A stretch of 64,000 nt of DNA, from contig CP141140.1 of NCBI GenBank assembly GCA_035235625.1, positions 9,568,685-9,632,684 on the forward strand, in the 5' to 3' direction. Position 1 is the stretch's first letter; each line of letters begins with the position of its first letter. The DNA is from Saururus chinensis (lineage: Eukaryota; Streptophyta; Magnoliopsida; Piperales; Saururaceae). A model generated the notes under the pieces. The model saw only the letters and a program-made list of their open reading frames with translations. It ran no database searches and was not told the DNA's origin. Shown here piece by piece: positions 23,640-36,654 of the stretch. Position numbers and translations under genes: made by a program.

Positions 23640-23762
23640 TCGGTTCTTAGTTCGATTGTTCTAGTTCGGTTCTAAAAAAATCAGTTTCTTACTTGGTTTA
23701 GTTCGGTTTTGAGATTTTCGGTTCCTGCAAGAACCGGCAAAATTGAACCAAGATGCAACCCT
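23640..23762. mobile_element. Possible hAT-type terminal sequence
   Basis: The stretch ends GATGCAACCCTA; reversed this is TAGGGTTGCATC, like plant hAT ends. It is preceded by GGTTCGGTT and AACCGG words common in hAT MITEs. I could not find the partner end or a target-site duplication. Confidence 0.3.
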
Positions 23763-23763
23763 A

Positions 23764-23983
23764 CTTTTTTTTATTCTAAATTAATAGTTTTATTTGGTAA
23801 AAATAAATTATTCTATATTAATAGCTTCATTTGGTTAAATTTAAGTGGTTAGGTACTTGAAAAAGAGTATCATAAGTTTATTTTTCCTTTTTTTGGACAT
23901 AAGTTTCACCATTTAATAAAAATTATTTTTTTTTTAAATATAGCTATTAAATAAAACGGATGAAATATTATATTATACTTACT
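23764..23983. mobile_element. Dispersed AT-rich MITE, copy 1
   Basis: The sequence shares, in order, TTAATAGTTTTATTTGGT, TATTAATAGC, TTTAAGTGGTTAGGTACTT, ATCATAAGTTTATTTTTCC and CATTTAATAAAAATTATT with copies at 23984, 28257 and 33125. There is no coding potential. Confidence 0.65.
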
Positions 23984-24190
23984 CTATTTTAAATCAATAA
24001 CTCTATTTGACAAAAAAATTATTCTATATTAATAACTTTATTTAATTTAATTTAAGTGGTTGAGCACTTCAAAAAATTGTATCATAAGCTTATTTTCCTT
24101 ATCTTAGATATAGGTTTCATCGTTTAATAAAAATTAGTATCTTTTTAAATTTAATTATTAATATAAAATAAAGAGAATTATATATTAGTT
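23984..24190. mobile_element. Dispersed AT-rich MITE, copy 2
   Basis: This copy lies immediately next to copy 1 in the same orientation and begins TACTCTATTTTAAATC. It keeps the AATTTAAGTGGTTGAGCACTT and TTTAATAAAAATTAGT blocks of the family. Confidence 0.65.
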
Positions 24191-25121
24191 AAATATTAAT
24201 ATATGGTATACAATTTTATTGAAATTCATTCTTCATGTTTTTTGATGTGTTTTTATATTTAAGTATTTACTAACACATGTTACTTGATGCCACCATAAAA
24301 GAGAAAAAAATGAAGATAGATTAATAAAAGGAATATTTTTTCAAAAAATTTAAAAATGAATGTTGTGAATGATTTAGTTCCATGATTGAAATGAGGCTGC
24401 ATACAAGATATGTTTAAAAGTTTACAAACTCTATACAAAAATTAAGAAAAGAAACAAATTAGAGGAAAACAAGACAACTACTCTGAAAAATCATAGCTAG
24501 TAAGTATAAAGAAAGAAAATAAGATATATGTTGGCAGAGGTTCCTAATGAAGCAGAGGAAACCTTTATTTAGAATAAGAAAATTGATAAGTAGCTAATGA
24601 ATTTGTTGATAAAACTTTTCAACTGAACTTTGATTAGACGGTAAATAAGCTCAAGCGAGCCATATGTGAGGCCCACTTAGTCTCTCCAGCCACAACCATA
24701 TTGAAGAATTTTGTTGGTCAAATTTATTAGGTGTATATCACTATCCTTATAAAAAAAGTTCTATAAGTTTCCACATAAGGGGTGAAAAAGTGGACCTCAA
24801 GGTTGAAACCCACTTCTCCAAGTCCACGTTTTGTTAACACAAGTACCGACAAAATAGAAGCTTCTTGTTAAAAAAATTAAAAGTAGGGCTCTAATGCTTA
24901 TTACTTTTTGTCTCAACAGTTCCATCAGAAAATAATAGAAAATAAATATAATAGAAAATAATTTTTAAGACTCTTACTCAAGTATTTAAATTGAGTCAAA
25001 TAGAGCAATAAACTTTTGTTCTAAATAGAACTATTAATATATTAATAGACAAAAAGTACTATTTAAGTACACTAAATTAGGTATTAAAGAGTCAAAATAG
25101 ACTAAAATTTTAAAGGGTTAG

Positions 25122-25124
<3 letters not shown>

Positions 25125-25192
<68 letters not shown>
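25125..25192. repeat. (AT)n microsatellite, ~66 bp
   Basis: An uninterrupted run of about 33 AT dinucleotides, self-complementary and likely to be length-variable. Confidence 0.97.
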
Positions 25193-25193
<1 letters not shown>

Positions 25194-25810
25194 CAAAAAT
25201 TAGTCCTTTATGAGGACAAAAAATTTGAACATGCATACAGCTTAAGGCTCCAGTTGACACTGCTCAAAAAGATTTAAATGTGCTAACCACTTAAGGTTCC
25301 AACTAGGACTACTTGCATGGTGTCTCTAGTGCATGGAAAACATGCCCATTGTCACCCGAGTCTCGCTCCAAATTGCATTGAATGTTAAAAGAAAGTCACT
25401 TTGAGGAACAACCACACCTTCAACAAGAGCAAGTATGTTGAATTTTAGAAAATATAGCTTAATTGGGTGCAAGCATTGCTTTATACATCGCCTCCTTCAA
25501 TTCATTGATGGTTCCATAAACTTGCTATTGCTATTGCCCACCAAGAGAATAACATAAATATATTTGAGTGCATAGGAAACAATCGAGACTATTAAATAGG
25601 AAAAAAGCTGAGATGAAAAAAGTAAGAGAATAAAAGAAAAAAGGTAAATAGAAACAACATGATGTAAGGGGGGGTAATCTAACAATTGGATCATGTTAAT
25701 AAATGGGGCTTATTTATTTGCCGGTCTGACCATGTGAGTGAGTGAGTGATTGATTGCCCAAGCCCGAGTGGCCAACTATTTGTATAACTTATCCGTTGGT
25801 TTTTAGTTTA

Positions 25811-25811
<1 letters not shown>

Positions 25812-25862
<51 letters not shown>
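25812..25862. repeat. (AT)n microsatellite, ~50 bp
   Basis: An uninterrupted run of about 25 AT dinucleotides. Confidence 0.97.
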
Positions 25863-25864
<2 letters not shown>

Positions 25865-26389
25865 AGCTTAAATTAATTTGATAAAAGAGTATATTATGTT
25901 GATTTTCATAATATAGATTTTATCAATATTTTTTAAAGGTTAGATCAAGAAAAATAGAAAGAAAATTGTAAAAGATAAGGGGCCATAAATTATGGACCCA
26001 TTTAAAAATATAGGCCCTCTTTATCATGACATTTTTATATCATCATTAAATTAACGGTTGAAATTATATTTTTTAATTTAGGTCATTAAAGTTGTAAGAT
26101 AGGTGTATAATTAGTTAGGTTTTAAATATCTCATTTGAATATGGGGGTCTACCAAATTTGAGGTCATTCTAATATATAGGGCTTATCTTTTTAACCGTAT
26201 CAAATTTAAGTCATTAATTTAGGGTTAAAATTTTGACAGGCTATAAAAAGCAAGTTTCACTCATCAAATTTTACCTTAAATATATCAATTTTATTATTCT
26301 ATAATTTTCTACTCATCCCCCTTGATCTCATACCCCTATTTTATAGTGGTCATAAACCCTCTAAAAAATAACATGAGATAGAATTTGTC

Positions 26390-26413
26390 ATATGTGTGTG
26401 GTGGTGTTGTTAT

Positions 26414-26448
<35 letters not shown>

Positions 26449-26450
26449 TA
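26390..26450. repeat. (GT)n/(TA)n compound microsatellite
   Basis: Interrupted TGTGTG and TGTTGT words lead into a (TA)n run of about 13 units. Confidence 0.85.
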
Positions 26451-28256
26451 AAAGAGAGCTTAACTTCCATTTGTTCTTGTTCTTAGAAACTTTGAATTGC
26501 AATCGTGGGAGACAAAAACCTATTTCTAATAAGTATACTACGTACCCTTTTTCGTGTTTGTATTTAGTCTGCCATATCGTTTTAGGCAACACTTCTGTGA
26601 CTTACTTGCGGGATCCTCGTTAACAGGGGCACCCAAAAATTCTTTTGACCGTTTCCCTAGCCAGAACTCATGAATGGGTGGTCTAGTCTCCCTCGTCCAA
26701 ATGGCAGAAGCCCAGCTACATAATTGTACAAACAAATGAGATTGAAATCTATGCTCATGTAACTATTGAGTAACATGCCTAAACAACGATAGATAGCTAG
26801 AAACATGCTACAGGGACTTGTGCCATGTGTAATAATATGAAAACTGTTAAAAGTTTTAGCCGCATTCTAATGGTAGCCCCCTCTAACTAAACACTCAAAG
26901 AAAATATTTGGTGTAGATAAGGTAACTACATGGCATGCTTATTTAGTGCTTGACACCAATCATAAAGTGACGTGCTCATACCGTGATCCATTGATTTCAT
27001 CAAAACTGAACGAATCACAATGTTATACGACATTCTAATTCATGCTATGCAGGTTAGGTTGGTGCCACAGGATAAGCATGGAGAAAGGAGAGGCATATGT
27101 ATTTTAAAATTGGGGATGATGTGAGGTAATAATTCCTGAAACTTTTTGACGCTTTGGGAAAAAAAACATAATTTTTTAACATGTCACACTTGCATAACAT
27201 TTTGAATTATCTACTGTTCGAAACCAATCGCATGATGGCCTATGAATATGACAATCTCCTGGCTTAAATCGGTATGTTTCTAAAGAAAAATGCAAAGTTC
27301 AGTTGTTTTGCCAACATGACGTCTACTATGTCAACCAAGGTTACAAATACAAAAGAATAAGGTCAGTTCGTTCCTACCAAGAAGACATGCAATGATGCAA
27401 ATGCCAGGAGTAAAAATAGGCTTCACCAAAAGATCATAGAATCATGTTTAAAGTAGAAGGATGAGATGTTGATAAGAAAGTCATACCAAATCTTTGACAC
27501 TACTGTATTGCATGCTGAAGGTCATGAAAACTAAGAATAGATTCAGATCAAATAGATTAGAAGGGTGAACTATGAGCTGTATATATAGTCTTAAAGAGGT
27601 GGCTCATGTGAAATACAATCTCCTGACGCACAAAGAAAAAAGTACATGAGAAGCTAGATATGGGGTAAATAATCATTAAAGGTGTGTCTTATTATCTTTC
27701 GCTTATACAAGTCTCATTTGAGATGATTGAATTTGAGTTACACTATGTGACATCGAAAGTTATGGTATATGGTAGAGCTAGTTCTGCAGATCAGACCATT
27801 GAGCAGATGAGAGCGTAATCTTCTATCAACTTATTCTCCTTTTCTTTTCCGTACCAAAATGGCAATATCACCCTTTAGATTCCAAAAAAAATTGCATGTT
27901 TGGAGGCCTATGCAAATAAGAAAACAAAATTTTGGGGGTATTCTGGGTGTTAACTAGGATAGGCGGCCAATAAGTTATGTAATCCGATTGTATTGATTTA
28001 GATTGTCATATCTCCCTTGGTCTTTGCGCAACAACAGCGCATTCCTGAAATCGACGTGAAAGGGAAATCTGCTCATTGACTACGTTATTAGTTTCTTCTT
28101 AATGATTGCGGACAAACTCGGCCACGTCTCGAAATAATAGGGATCGTTCATTTTCACATGAAAACGAGTTCCAGATAAGGGATAAGGCCCAGCTTGTCTA
28201 TTCTCGATTCCTCGTTGGACGATTCTTCAACTTCTTGACTTTTATCATGAAGTTGT

Positions 28257-28455
28257 TACTCTTTTTTACTTAAATTAATAGTTTTATTAGGTAAAAAAGT
28301 TTATTTATATTAATAACTTTATTTTATTTAATTAAGTAAATAGATACTTAAAAAAATGTCATAAATTTATTTTTTCTTGTTTTAAATAAAATTTTATATT
28401 CAATAAAAATTATTATTTTTTAAAATAAAATCATTAATATAACTGAGAGAGTATT
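28257..28455. mobile_element. Dispersed AT-rich MITE, copy 3
   Basis: It begins TACTCTTTTTTACTTAAATT and ends near GAGAGAGTATT, so TACTC/GAGTA-type inverted ends flank the shared core. The ends suggest a Stowaway-like (TA-targeting) MITE, but they are imperfect. Confidence 0.6.
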
Positions 28456-29275
28456 AAAAAATGACCAACCTACAATCACACCAGGATGAAGATAACGAAA
28501 AGTCTTCCATTGTGCAAAAAAGATATGCTTCCATTAAATTGATATGATCCTCTAATTACATATACTCGAAAATGGCAAATCGTCGAGACTGATTTGAACG
28601 TGAAGATCCGTTCTCCGAGAAGAACGCACAGAGTGTATGTGACATGTGAACGAAGACCGGATAAATGAGACGGAAAATGGTCTTTCTCTGAGCAGGAAGT
28701 TCGGGGAATATTCATTAAAAAAGTAGTCTAATGGAGCCATCCAGCAGGAAGCCAACTAATAAAAATTCCACTTTAGGATTGCGCACCGGGCACGAGGTTT
28801 GAACATCTTCCGGTCAAACCCTAAGAGGTTGGAAAGGTCTCAGCCACGAAGCGGCAACTTCGTCTGAACATGTTGTTGATGAAGTAGGAAATGGCGACAA
28901 TAGGCTTACAGCCGCCTACCATTCCCAATTCCCATGGCCAAAGAACGACAGAAACAGAGCACTCCGCTGTCAATGTGAAAGGAAGCCAGGAAGTTTCCAT
29001 GCGATACGTGCCAACGCTGGCTCACGGATCGCCGATATGCATATCCAGATCAGACACAAGAAGTCATGTCCAAGAGAACATGATAAATAGTCGCATAGAA
29101 AGCGTAGCGTGTTCTCATCATCTCAACGTCGGCCCAACACGCCTATATGATCGATCCTGCAACAATCTCCACTCACTTGTGTTGTCCTCCTCCTTCCCAT
29201 TTGAACGTACACATCCAGTTCTTAGTTTGCCTGACATAGTAGAACCTCATCCGATCCCTCACCTTCATCAATATC
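28456..29275. promoter_or_regulatory. Upstream region of the CASP-like gene
   Basis: No gene is recognised. 29090-29275 is probably promoter and leader. Short open frames here (for example 28891-29286, out of frame with the gene) show no known domain and are treated as chance. Confidence 0.35.
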
Positions 29276-30166
29276 ATGTCTTCTAACGATGCCAAGACCG
29301 TGCCGGAGTCAGAGTTGCGGGATGACCCTGCCTCAGTTAATCTATTTAGTCTGGACTTTGCTCTGAGGTTGATGCTGTTAGCCTCCTCAGTCGCTGGGAT
29401 TGTGGTCATGGTCACCAGCAAGCAGACGGAGATGGTGCCCGTGCCGCTGCTGCAAGTTGTGCTGCGTCAGGACGCTAAATTCAGCTACTCTCCTGCCTTC
29501 ATGTAATTAACCTCCACCCACGTTGATCAATTTTTTCCCTGTGAATTCTTCTTTCTATACCATTTGTGTATCACACAGAAGAAGTTTTTTCAAAATAACT
29601 CACGATTATGGTTTGTCATGTGGTGGCCGATCGCAGATACTTGGTAGTGGCACTAAGCGTGGCCGGTCTCTACAGTATCCTCACCCTCTTGGTCTCCATC
29701 TCCGCCGCAGCCAAACCCTGTCCCTCCGCCAAGTTGTTGTTTTTGCTTGCTTTCTTTGACTTGGTAAGTTCCAGGGCAACTGCTTTACTTTTCTAAATTA
29801 AACAGACTTCTAATTGAACTTGTGAGGGTACTTTGCTATATAAATTATAAACAGATCGAGCTCCTTTACCCTGTGCATGTATGTAGGGTGAAATTAGACG
29901 AAGTTCTTAACAAATTCTCTCGTTTGACTGTATTTATGGTGCAGCTTGTGGCAGGGGTGGTGGTCTCGGCAACAGGAGCTGCAGGCGCTGTCGCCTATCT
30001 TGGTCTGAAGGGCAATTCTCACGCAGGGTGGGCAAAAGTTTGTGGCGTCTTTGACAAATACTGCCGGCACGTCGGAAGCTCCACCGGCATGGCGCTCATT
30101 GCCTCCATTGCTCTTGTACTGCTGGTCATGGTTTCCACCTACTCCCTTTACCGACGAAGCCGTTAA
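29276..30166 (+). CDS. CASP-like membrane protein (CASPL1 type)
   Basis: Three exons (29276-29502, 29637-29763, 29945-30166) with GT-AG introns and consistent phases encode 191 residues, the usual CASPL size. Four membrane segments are visible: ~27-49 (LDFALRLMLLASSVAGIVV), ~77-99 (YLVVALSVAGLYSILTLLV), ~106-136 (KLLFLLAFFDLLVAGVVVSA) and ~164-186 (GMALIASIALVLLVMVSTY). The Arg in segment 1 and Asp in segment 3 (FFDL) are family hallmarks, as are KGNSHAGWAKVC and FDKYCRHVG. CASP proteins form membrane scaffolds that organise wall deposition; CASPL relatives sit in the plasma membrane with mostly unknown roles. Both introns fall at conserved CASPL positions (after PAFI and after FFDL). Confidence 0.95.
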
Positions 30167-30244
30167 TTGAAGCCACCAGCTTCATATTTGAACGTCCTCT
30201 ACTTCTACTTGCGTTTAATTCATCGTAGATTATGTGTTTGTCTG

Positions 30245-30620
30245 TTTGTACCCTCCCTAGGTAAATGTTAGATGTGAGTTTTGTGTTAGAAATTGTGATT
30301 TGTTGTGGGCGATCGGCCGGTACTGCAATTGCAAGAAAGGTGTTAGTACGTATACCCTTCCACTTTTTTTTTTGGTACAGTACCCTCCCCAGTATGATGT
30401 TAGATGTATAGAAGTTGTTATTCACTTATTTGTGGTGATGTTTGGCCTTGTGTTGTTGCAATTGCAAGAAAGGTGGTCTTGTGTTACACTCCCAAGTTAA
30501 ATGATGGATATTTTATAGATTGGGAATTGTGATCTGCGTTGGGTGTTCGGCCCGTGTTGCAATTGCAAAAGGGGTGGGATACTTTAATTCATTATTGCAA
30601 AAGAGGTGGTATACTTTATT
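30245..30620 (+). repeat. Three degenerate copies of a 3'-flanking repeat
   Basis: Downstream of the CASP-like stop codon the block AATTGTGATYTG..TTGCAATTGCAAgAaagGTG recurs with its GCAATTGCAA core at about 30324, 30458 and 30559. The units are unequal (about 134 and 100 bases), an old local duplication in or just after the 3' UTR. Confidence 0.7.
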
Positions 30621-33600
30621 CATTTGTAATGTGTAATTAATGTGATTGTGTTTCGCATTTAAATTCTGAAAATTGATGGGTGCTTTCCGATGGATACATG
30701 GCCCACCATGACGTGATTGTCCGAGCCCACTTCAGCAAGGATGAAAGGGCCCATATAACTTAACTACTCCATAATCCACATGGTTATCTATGTCTGAGAA
30801 CAAGGCCACCATAGCTCAATCAAATTGACCCCGACCTCTGCCCATTTGCTATTTTAGGCATTGTGGTATAGATGGGCCTTTCATGGCCTGCTGCCAGCGA
30901 AAGAAGGAACTGATTGGGCTTTTGATTCCTTCTTTCGGCCATCGTTTTCGTGCCATGGCTGTTGATGATTGTCTTTCGGAAATTACTATATCCGCGCACC
31001 CATAAGATTTTCCTCCAACTTTTTACTAATTCTACTTAATTTCCATTGGAAAGGGTCACTTTTTTAGAAATTTCAACATTGTTTATTTTATATTTTCATT
31101 CCTTTTTTCCACAAAGTTGTGGTAGTGGAAACGCTTAATAGGTATTTTGCAGCCGTTTCTACATTTTATGCTTAGTTGTAGTATGCAGGGTGTGTAGGGT
31201 TGGCTTTAGCCGACAAATAAGGCTTGTTTGTGTCTATATCTATTAAAAATTCATCCATTGGAGTTTTATTAGCAAACAAAGCCTCTTTTTTAGTGGATAC
31301 TTTCATTGTCCCCCGAATATAGCTTATTAGGCTATTAGATGGGTTGAAGCGGTTGGAGAGAACAAAAAATGTAAATTTTGGCTAAGTAGGACACTTAGGG
31401 TAGGGACCTTTGGATTAAGTATTTTAGCATATAATAATAGTTTAAATTGATATATGTCATCTTTTTTATTTGTAATATTACTATTAAATAAATTAATATA
31501 TTTTAAAAAGCCAAATAGAGCTATTAATATATGACAAAATTAATATTTTTTAATTAACTTTAAATAAAAAATTAAATATAATATTAACATAATTGTATTT
31601 AAATTGTTAAGGATTTACATATGAGAAAATAAGGTTTAAGAATAGTTATAAAAAAATAAAAATTGCTCTTTACGTAAGAATGCACATTGCATTTAAAAGT
31701 GCATTGTACCTTGGACTAATGGTCAAACGAGGTATTTGTCCATATTCGCGTCCAAAAATTAGCATATAAAAGAATTCATCCATACATGGCTACAAACACC
31801 TCAGGCATGACCAAGATGATGAATGTCCACTACAGTCCCTAGGTGTGGGGTTGGAGGAACGGGATGCCACATCGTGGAGAGAAGGACGAAACTCAACGAG
31901 TATAGGGATGAAACTTTTAAGGGTCAACCCGACCCTACTTGGTCCATAAAAAGCATGCTAAGGCCTAAATTTAGCGTAGAGTTTTAAAATTTGTAGTCAT
32001 CGTTAAATAAGGTTAGGCTAGTTTAAGGGACCAAAAACAAGTAGGCTTGACACTACTAGGCCAGTAAAAAGCAAGTTAAGTCCAAATTTTTTGGACCTAA
32101 ATTTTGGGTAAAGTTTTAAAATTTTTAGTCATCGTCAAATAAGGTTGGGCTAGGTCGAGGGGCTAAAAGCCAATAGGCCTATTCAACCCACTCTTAAGTA
32201 TTAAAATAATATTTTTTAATAATTTGACATAGTTAAAAAGGGAAAGAGAAATGGAGAAGATTATATATTTTAAAACACTTTAAAAGATTTTAATTTTGCA
32301 AGTCATCGTGAATAATTGTGAATTATTTCACCTACAGGTCAAAGACATATTATATTGTGCCTTAAGGGGTAATTAGTGGGACCTCACACAGAGATTATAT
32401 ATTTTTATTAAATTATTATTTATAATAAAAAAATATAAAAAGACAAAATAGCAAAAAACAACCATAACCCGGCTCGTGCCTGGTTAAAACCATACAAGGG
32501 ACAGACTTTTAAAAACCTACCTATTGCCAAAGCCAGTCCAGGGCTAAAAAATAAGATTGTGAGCTAGGACAAGGGCCCCGCTCTTGCCCAATTTTAACCC
32601 TAAATGGGAATTGTGCTATGTGGTTTTGGAAGTATAATAACTGAGGATGGCAGTTGCCACTCAGTGTAGGGCTTCAACCTTTTGGCTTTCTCCTTATGCT
32701 TGTGAAAATTTGCTAATAAATTTCAAGCTTTATAATTTTAAGTTGTAGTTAACAAATTAAAATATTTAATATTTTGTAAATGAGTATTTAAAAAAGTTGG
32801 AGCCAACTAACTTATCATAAGAGCATTTCCAGCCATATTAAACTTGAATTGGCATACTCAATCAGAAAAAATATTTCACTTTAATGTAGGATTTGGTATA
32901 GCTTTTTGGTACATAAAATTTCTCATACCAAAATCATAGTATGGTAAATTCACTTTTATATTATTTTATTCACTATTTTACTATAAATATAAATGATCAT
33001 TAGTTTTTTTTTTAATTTTCCTTTTATAAAATAATAAATTTAAAATATTTGGGTTAGAGTTCTATTTGTGACTCAAATTATCACATACATGTTGGTATGT
33101 CCAATTTTTTCACTTAAACAAATACACCCTCAATCTTTAATTATTAGAAAACACGTTTGTTCCATATTAGTAGTTTCATTTGTTCAATTTAAGTGGTTGG
33201 TACATAAAAAATTATCATAAGTTTATTTTTCCTTCTTAAATGTGAGTTTTACCATTTAATAAAAATTATTATTTTTTAAAATATAACTATTAATATAACA
33301 TAGATGTAGTATTTGACATTGGTATTAGAAGATGCTTTAAAACTTTTTAAGGCTAGTTACCTAAAGTACTTACTATTTGCTAATCTACACACGTCCTCTC
33401 CTTGTGGGCTATCTGAATGTTGCTATATGAATTATTTTATTTTTTTATGATAGAAGTAGTATTTTTTTGATTTATTATAATATTTTTTTATTAAAATAAA
33501 AAAAATATTTTAAATTATAAAAAATATAGAATTTTAAAACACATACAAAAATTTTTTATAACTTTTTAAACTTAAGTGTTGTTTTGATACACTTTAAGCA

Positions 33601-34069
33601 AGCATAGAGGCCTTTTTTGGCCTTAAAACTAGTTTGGAAGAAAAAAGTCAAAAAGTTGACTTTAAAAGCATGATGGCTAATATTTTAAGAGAAAATGCGC
33701 ATTTTTTTGTGCGTGTTCAAGAACCATCTTTAAAGGTTCTACTTTTACAATCCAGCATATTACATTAAGATTTTAAATAAATTTTAGAATTTTAAAATTT
33801 TCTATTAGTCGTTTAGAATTATATGTCATATTTACAATCCAGCATTATTACATTAAGATTTAAAATATAATATTTTAAATATCGCATTAGTAGTTAAACA
33901 ATTGATTCTTGTATTTGAAATACAGCGTTAGTTAAAAATCTTAGGATTGTGATTTGAGAGGATTTTGTTAGAAATTTATAACATAAAAGTTAGATTTTAC
34001 AACACCACCTCTAGAGGTGGCATTGTAAAATGACAAAAGCACTAGAAAAGGGAGGCTGACATGCATTAG
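30621..34069. other. AT-rich intergenic DNA with repeat fragments
   Basis: No gene is seen. 31420-31600 has AT-rich MITE-like pieces (CCAAATAGAGCTATTAATAT). 31900-32200 has a short diverged duplication (AAGCATGCTAAGGCCTAAAT and AAGCAAGTTAAGTCCAAATT, with GTCATCGTYAAATAAGGTT in both). MITE copy 4 is annotated separately. Confidence 0.5.
33125..33310. mobile_element. Dispersed AT-rich MITE, copy 4
   Basis: It shares ATTTAAGTGGTTGGTAC, ATCATAAGTTTATTTTTCCTT and CATTTAATAAAAATTATTAT with the copies at 23.8, 24.0 and 28.3 kb. It is the shortest copy, with frayed ends. Confidence 0.6.
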
Positions 34070-35010
34070 AAAATGAAGGTCGGCACGCATTAGAGGTCGA
34101 TACCAATACAATACAGGGGGCAATACGCCCCCTACATGTATCATCTATATGTACCGGCCGTATTGGGCATACGATATCGATACGACCAATACGTATCGAT
34201 ACTCTAATATTTTAATATATTTTTTATTTAAAAAATAAATAATTTTTTTTATTTAAAAAAATAAAAAATTTTCCTTAAAAACAAAAATATAATTCCAATC
34301 CAACATCTTCTAATGACTATGTTTTTATTATATTAAAAATATTTTTAAAAGAAATTATATGATATCAATATAAGTGGGTCTATATAGTTTACATAATTTT
34401 TTTAAAAATATAGTGCTCCACAATTATGCATTTACTTAAACATCTACCGTATGAGTTTCTCAATAATATTCATATGACTCATTAAATATCTTATTTGATT
34501 TTAAAATAAATTAATTTTAGAACACTTAATATGGGGCGGAGGGAATAATAGTTTGTAGAGGACAGAGGGAATAAAATGTATGGTTCTAAAATAAAATAAT
34601 TTTAGAGCACTTGTATCAGTTTATACGACCTTCTAAAATGAAGTATTATAATGATATATTATTAGTTGTAATATTTTTTTATGTATATCAAAGGGTTTAC
34701 GACCGTTTTGGCGCGTACAAAGCGTATCATCGAAGCGTATCATCCGTATTGATACTATGGAAGGCTGTATCGATACGGATGAGAGTATCATGACTATAAA
34801 AAAATTAATTTTTTTAATTTAAAAATATTTTTTTAAATAAAAAATTATTTTTAAAATACAGTATCAATACATATCGGCCGTATCGATATGGTATGGTTGA
34901 TACAGCTGTTACGTATCGATAATTACAGCGGGGGGCGTATCGCCCCCCGTTTTGTACCGGTATTGGCTAATATGCACCCGTATCGGCCGATACGGCCTTC
35001 CATAATCAAT
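34070..35010. mobile_element. Inverted-repeat element rich in GATACG words
   Basis: A left block (about 34080-34205) and a right block (about 34860-35005) are related in inverted orientation. Both hold TATCGATACG/CGTATCGATA words and a C/G-rich hairpin next to them: AGGGGGC-AATAC-GCCCCCT on the left and GGGGGGCG-TAT-CGCCCCCC (34930-34948) on the right. The interior is AT-rich and non-coding. A decayed DNA transposon is likely; I could not fix the exact ends or a target duplication. Confidence 0.5.
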
Positions 35011-36654
35011 ACTACCTTCCATGGCTTGGAGGAGGTTGCCATTTTCATGTGGCGACTGGAGTTTGGCGGAGGCCACCATCCTTGCCAGATAAACCATCAT
35101 GGCCAGGTAACGTCTCATCTCACCCTCCAAATTATAGATTAGTCAAATTTTAAAATTGTAGATAAAATTTTTTTTAGGAGTTAATTATTTTAAAATCAAC
35201 AATGTAAATCCCGGGATTCTAGTAATACAAGATTTGGGTATCCAAATATTTTAAAATTTGGCAGTTCAAATCCAAGAATTTGGATTATATTCTAAAATCT
35301 CATATTTTAAATCTACTATTTCAAATCCTAATTGACTAACCCCCTGTAAGAAAGCGTCTCAAGGCCGATATTTTCGGTATTTCACTCTTTCAAATTAGTA
35401 AATTTTGTCCGTCATGAAGATATTTTTTTAGTTAAAAACTTTGTTTTCCCACTAAATGGGGATCCAAACATAAAGTTTTCTTTGTAAGACAGGGTAAAAT
35501 AAGATAATTAATATGAGACGAGATTTATTTTGAAAATAGTCATCACTAACAGGGCGTTTGTAAGGACCCTCATCTTTAAACCGGGTTTGATTTTTATTTA
35601 ATTATGGGTTATCGTGCAATTTACGTGTTTTCTGATCTTATTCGGTGATTTTGTAAATAAATAGAGTTTGTGATGGTTTTAACCAAAATTAACTTCAATA
35701 TTAGTGGTTTTAAGTGATTTTAAACCAAATGTGAATTTTTGAGATTTTTCAGAATTTTCACTATTTTCCCAAAAATTAGGGTTTTGGCGGGACCCCTGTG
35801 GGCCCCACGGTCAAAAATTTTATTTTTGTGTCAAATGACCCTAGACATATACTTAAGGTCACACAAAAATTTTCAGAATTTTATTAGGCTTCATTCGTGC
35901 TTAAATTTGTAAAATAAACACTTTTAGCCTACTTTTCATATTTACACCCCAAAACTTACCTTTGCCTACCCCAACCCTTACTATAAAAGGGCAAACCTGA
36001 GCCATTTCTATTTTTGGGAATAGGCTAAGGAAAGAGGTCTGGCCTAATCCCCACTTAGGCCCGAATTAGAAGCCGATTAAGGTAAGCTTGCTCTAATTAA
36101 GCACCAATCCATGGCTTTTCTCTTAAATTCTTCTAAATCTACCATTTTCCCCTTGATTCAATTCGTTTTTGACCATCAAAAGCTACTGATTTGCGTTTTA
36201 CTACAAACCCTAACATTCAAAATTCGATTTTTACTACCAACAAGCCCTAGATCTAAGATTTAATTAGGGATTTCTTAAGTAAATCGATTTCTATTGGTGT
36301 TTGATTCAAACTCATTGTGTTTTCAAGGATTTCAAGAAGGGTGACTCTTCAATCCGAGCTTAATCAAGTGCTGAGGTAATGGGTCTTCGAAACCTCTGTT
36401 TATCCATGGTAAAACTCTTCATTTTTGGCTTATTTCGAAATGGTTTGCTTGATTTAGTGTGTTAATGGTAAGATTAGAAAATGGAATTATTTAATCCCGA
36501 TTTCTTAGGGTTTTGCATTATTATGGTTTGGTTTGATATTCTGGAAGTCAAGGAGGACTTTTGATGATGATTAGGGTGCTAGATGTGGATTTGAAGTGTT
36601 ATCTATGGTGTCTCGGTTTGATTTTGCGAAAGGAAGAAGATGACTGTTCTGCCG

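Larger units (their letters stand above)
24191..28256. other. AT-rich intergenic DNA, no gene seen
   Basis: No coding frames of note. It contains two long (AT)n tracts and a short (TA)n, a fragment of the AT-rich repeat family at 24990-25110 (AATAGAACTATTAATATATT), and poly-T/poly-A runs. 26370-28250 shows nothing I can name. Confidence 0.6.

Noticed and set aside
28891-29286. Plus-strand frame of 131 codons just before the CASP-like gene
   Set aside because: It overlaps the CASP-like start in another frame and has no recognisable domain; likely promoter and leader sequence.
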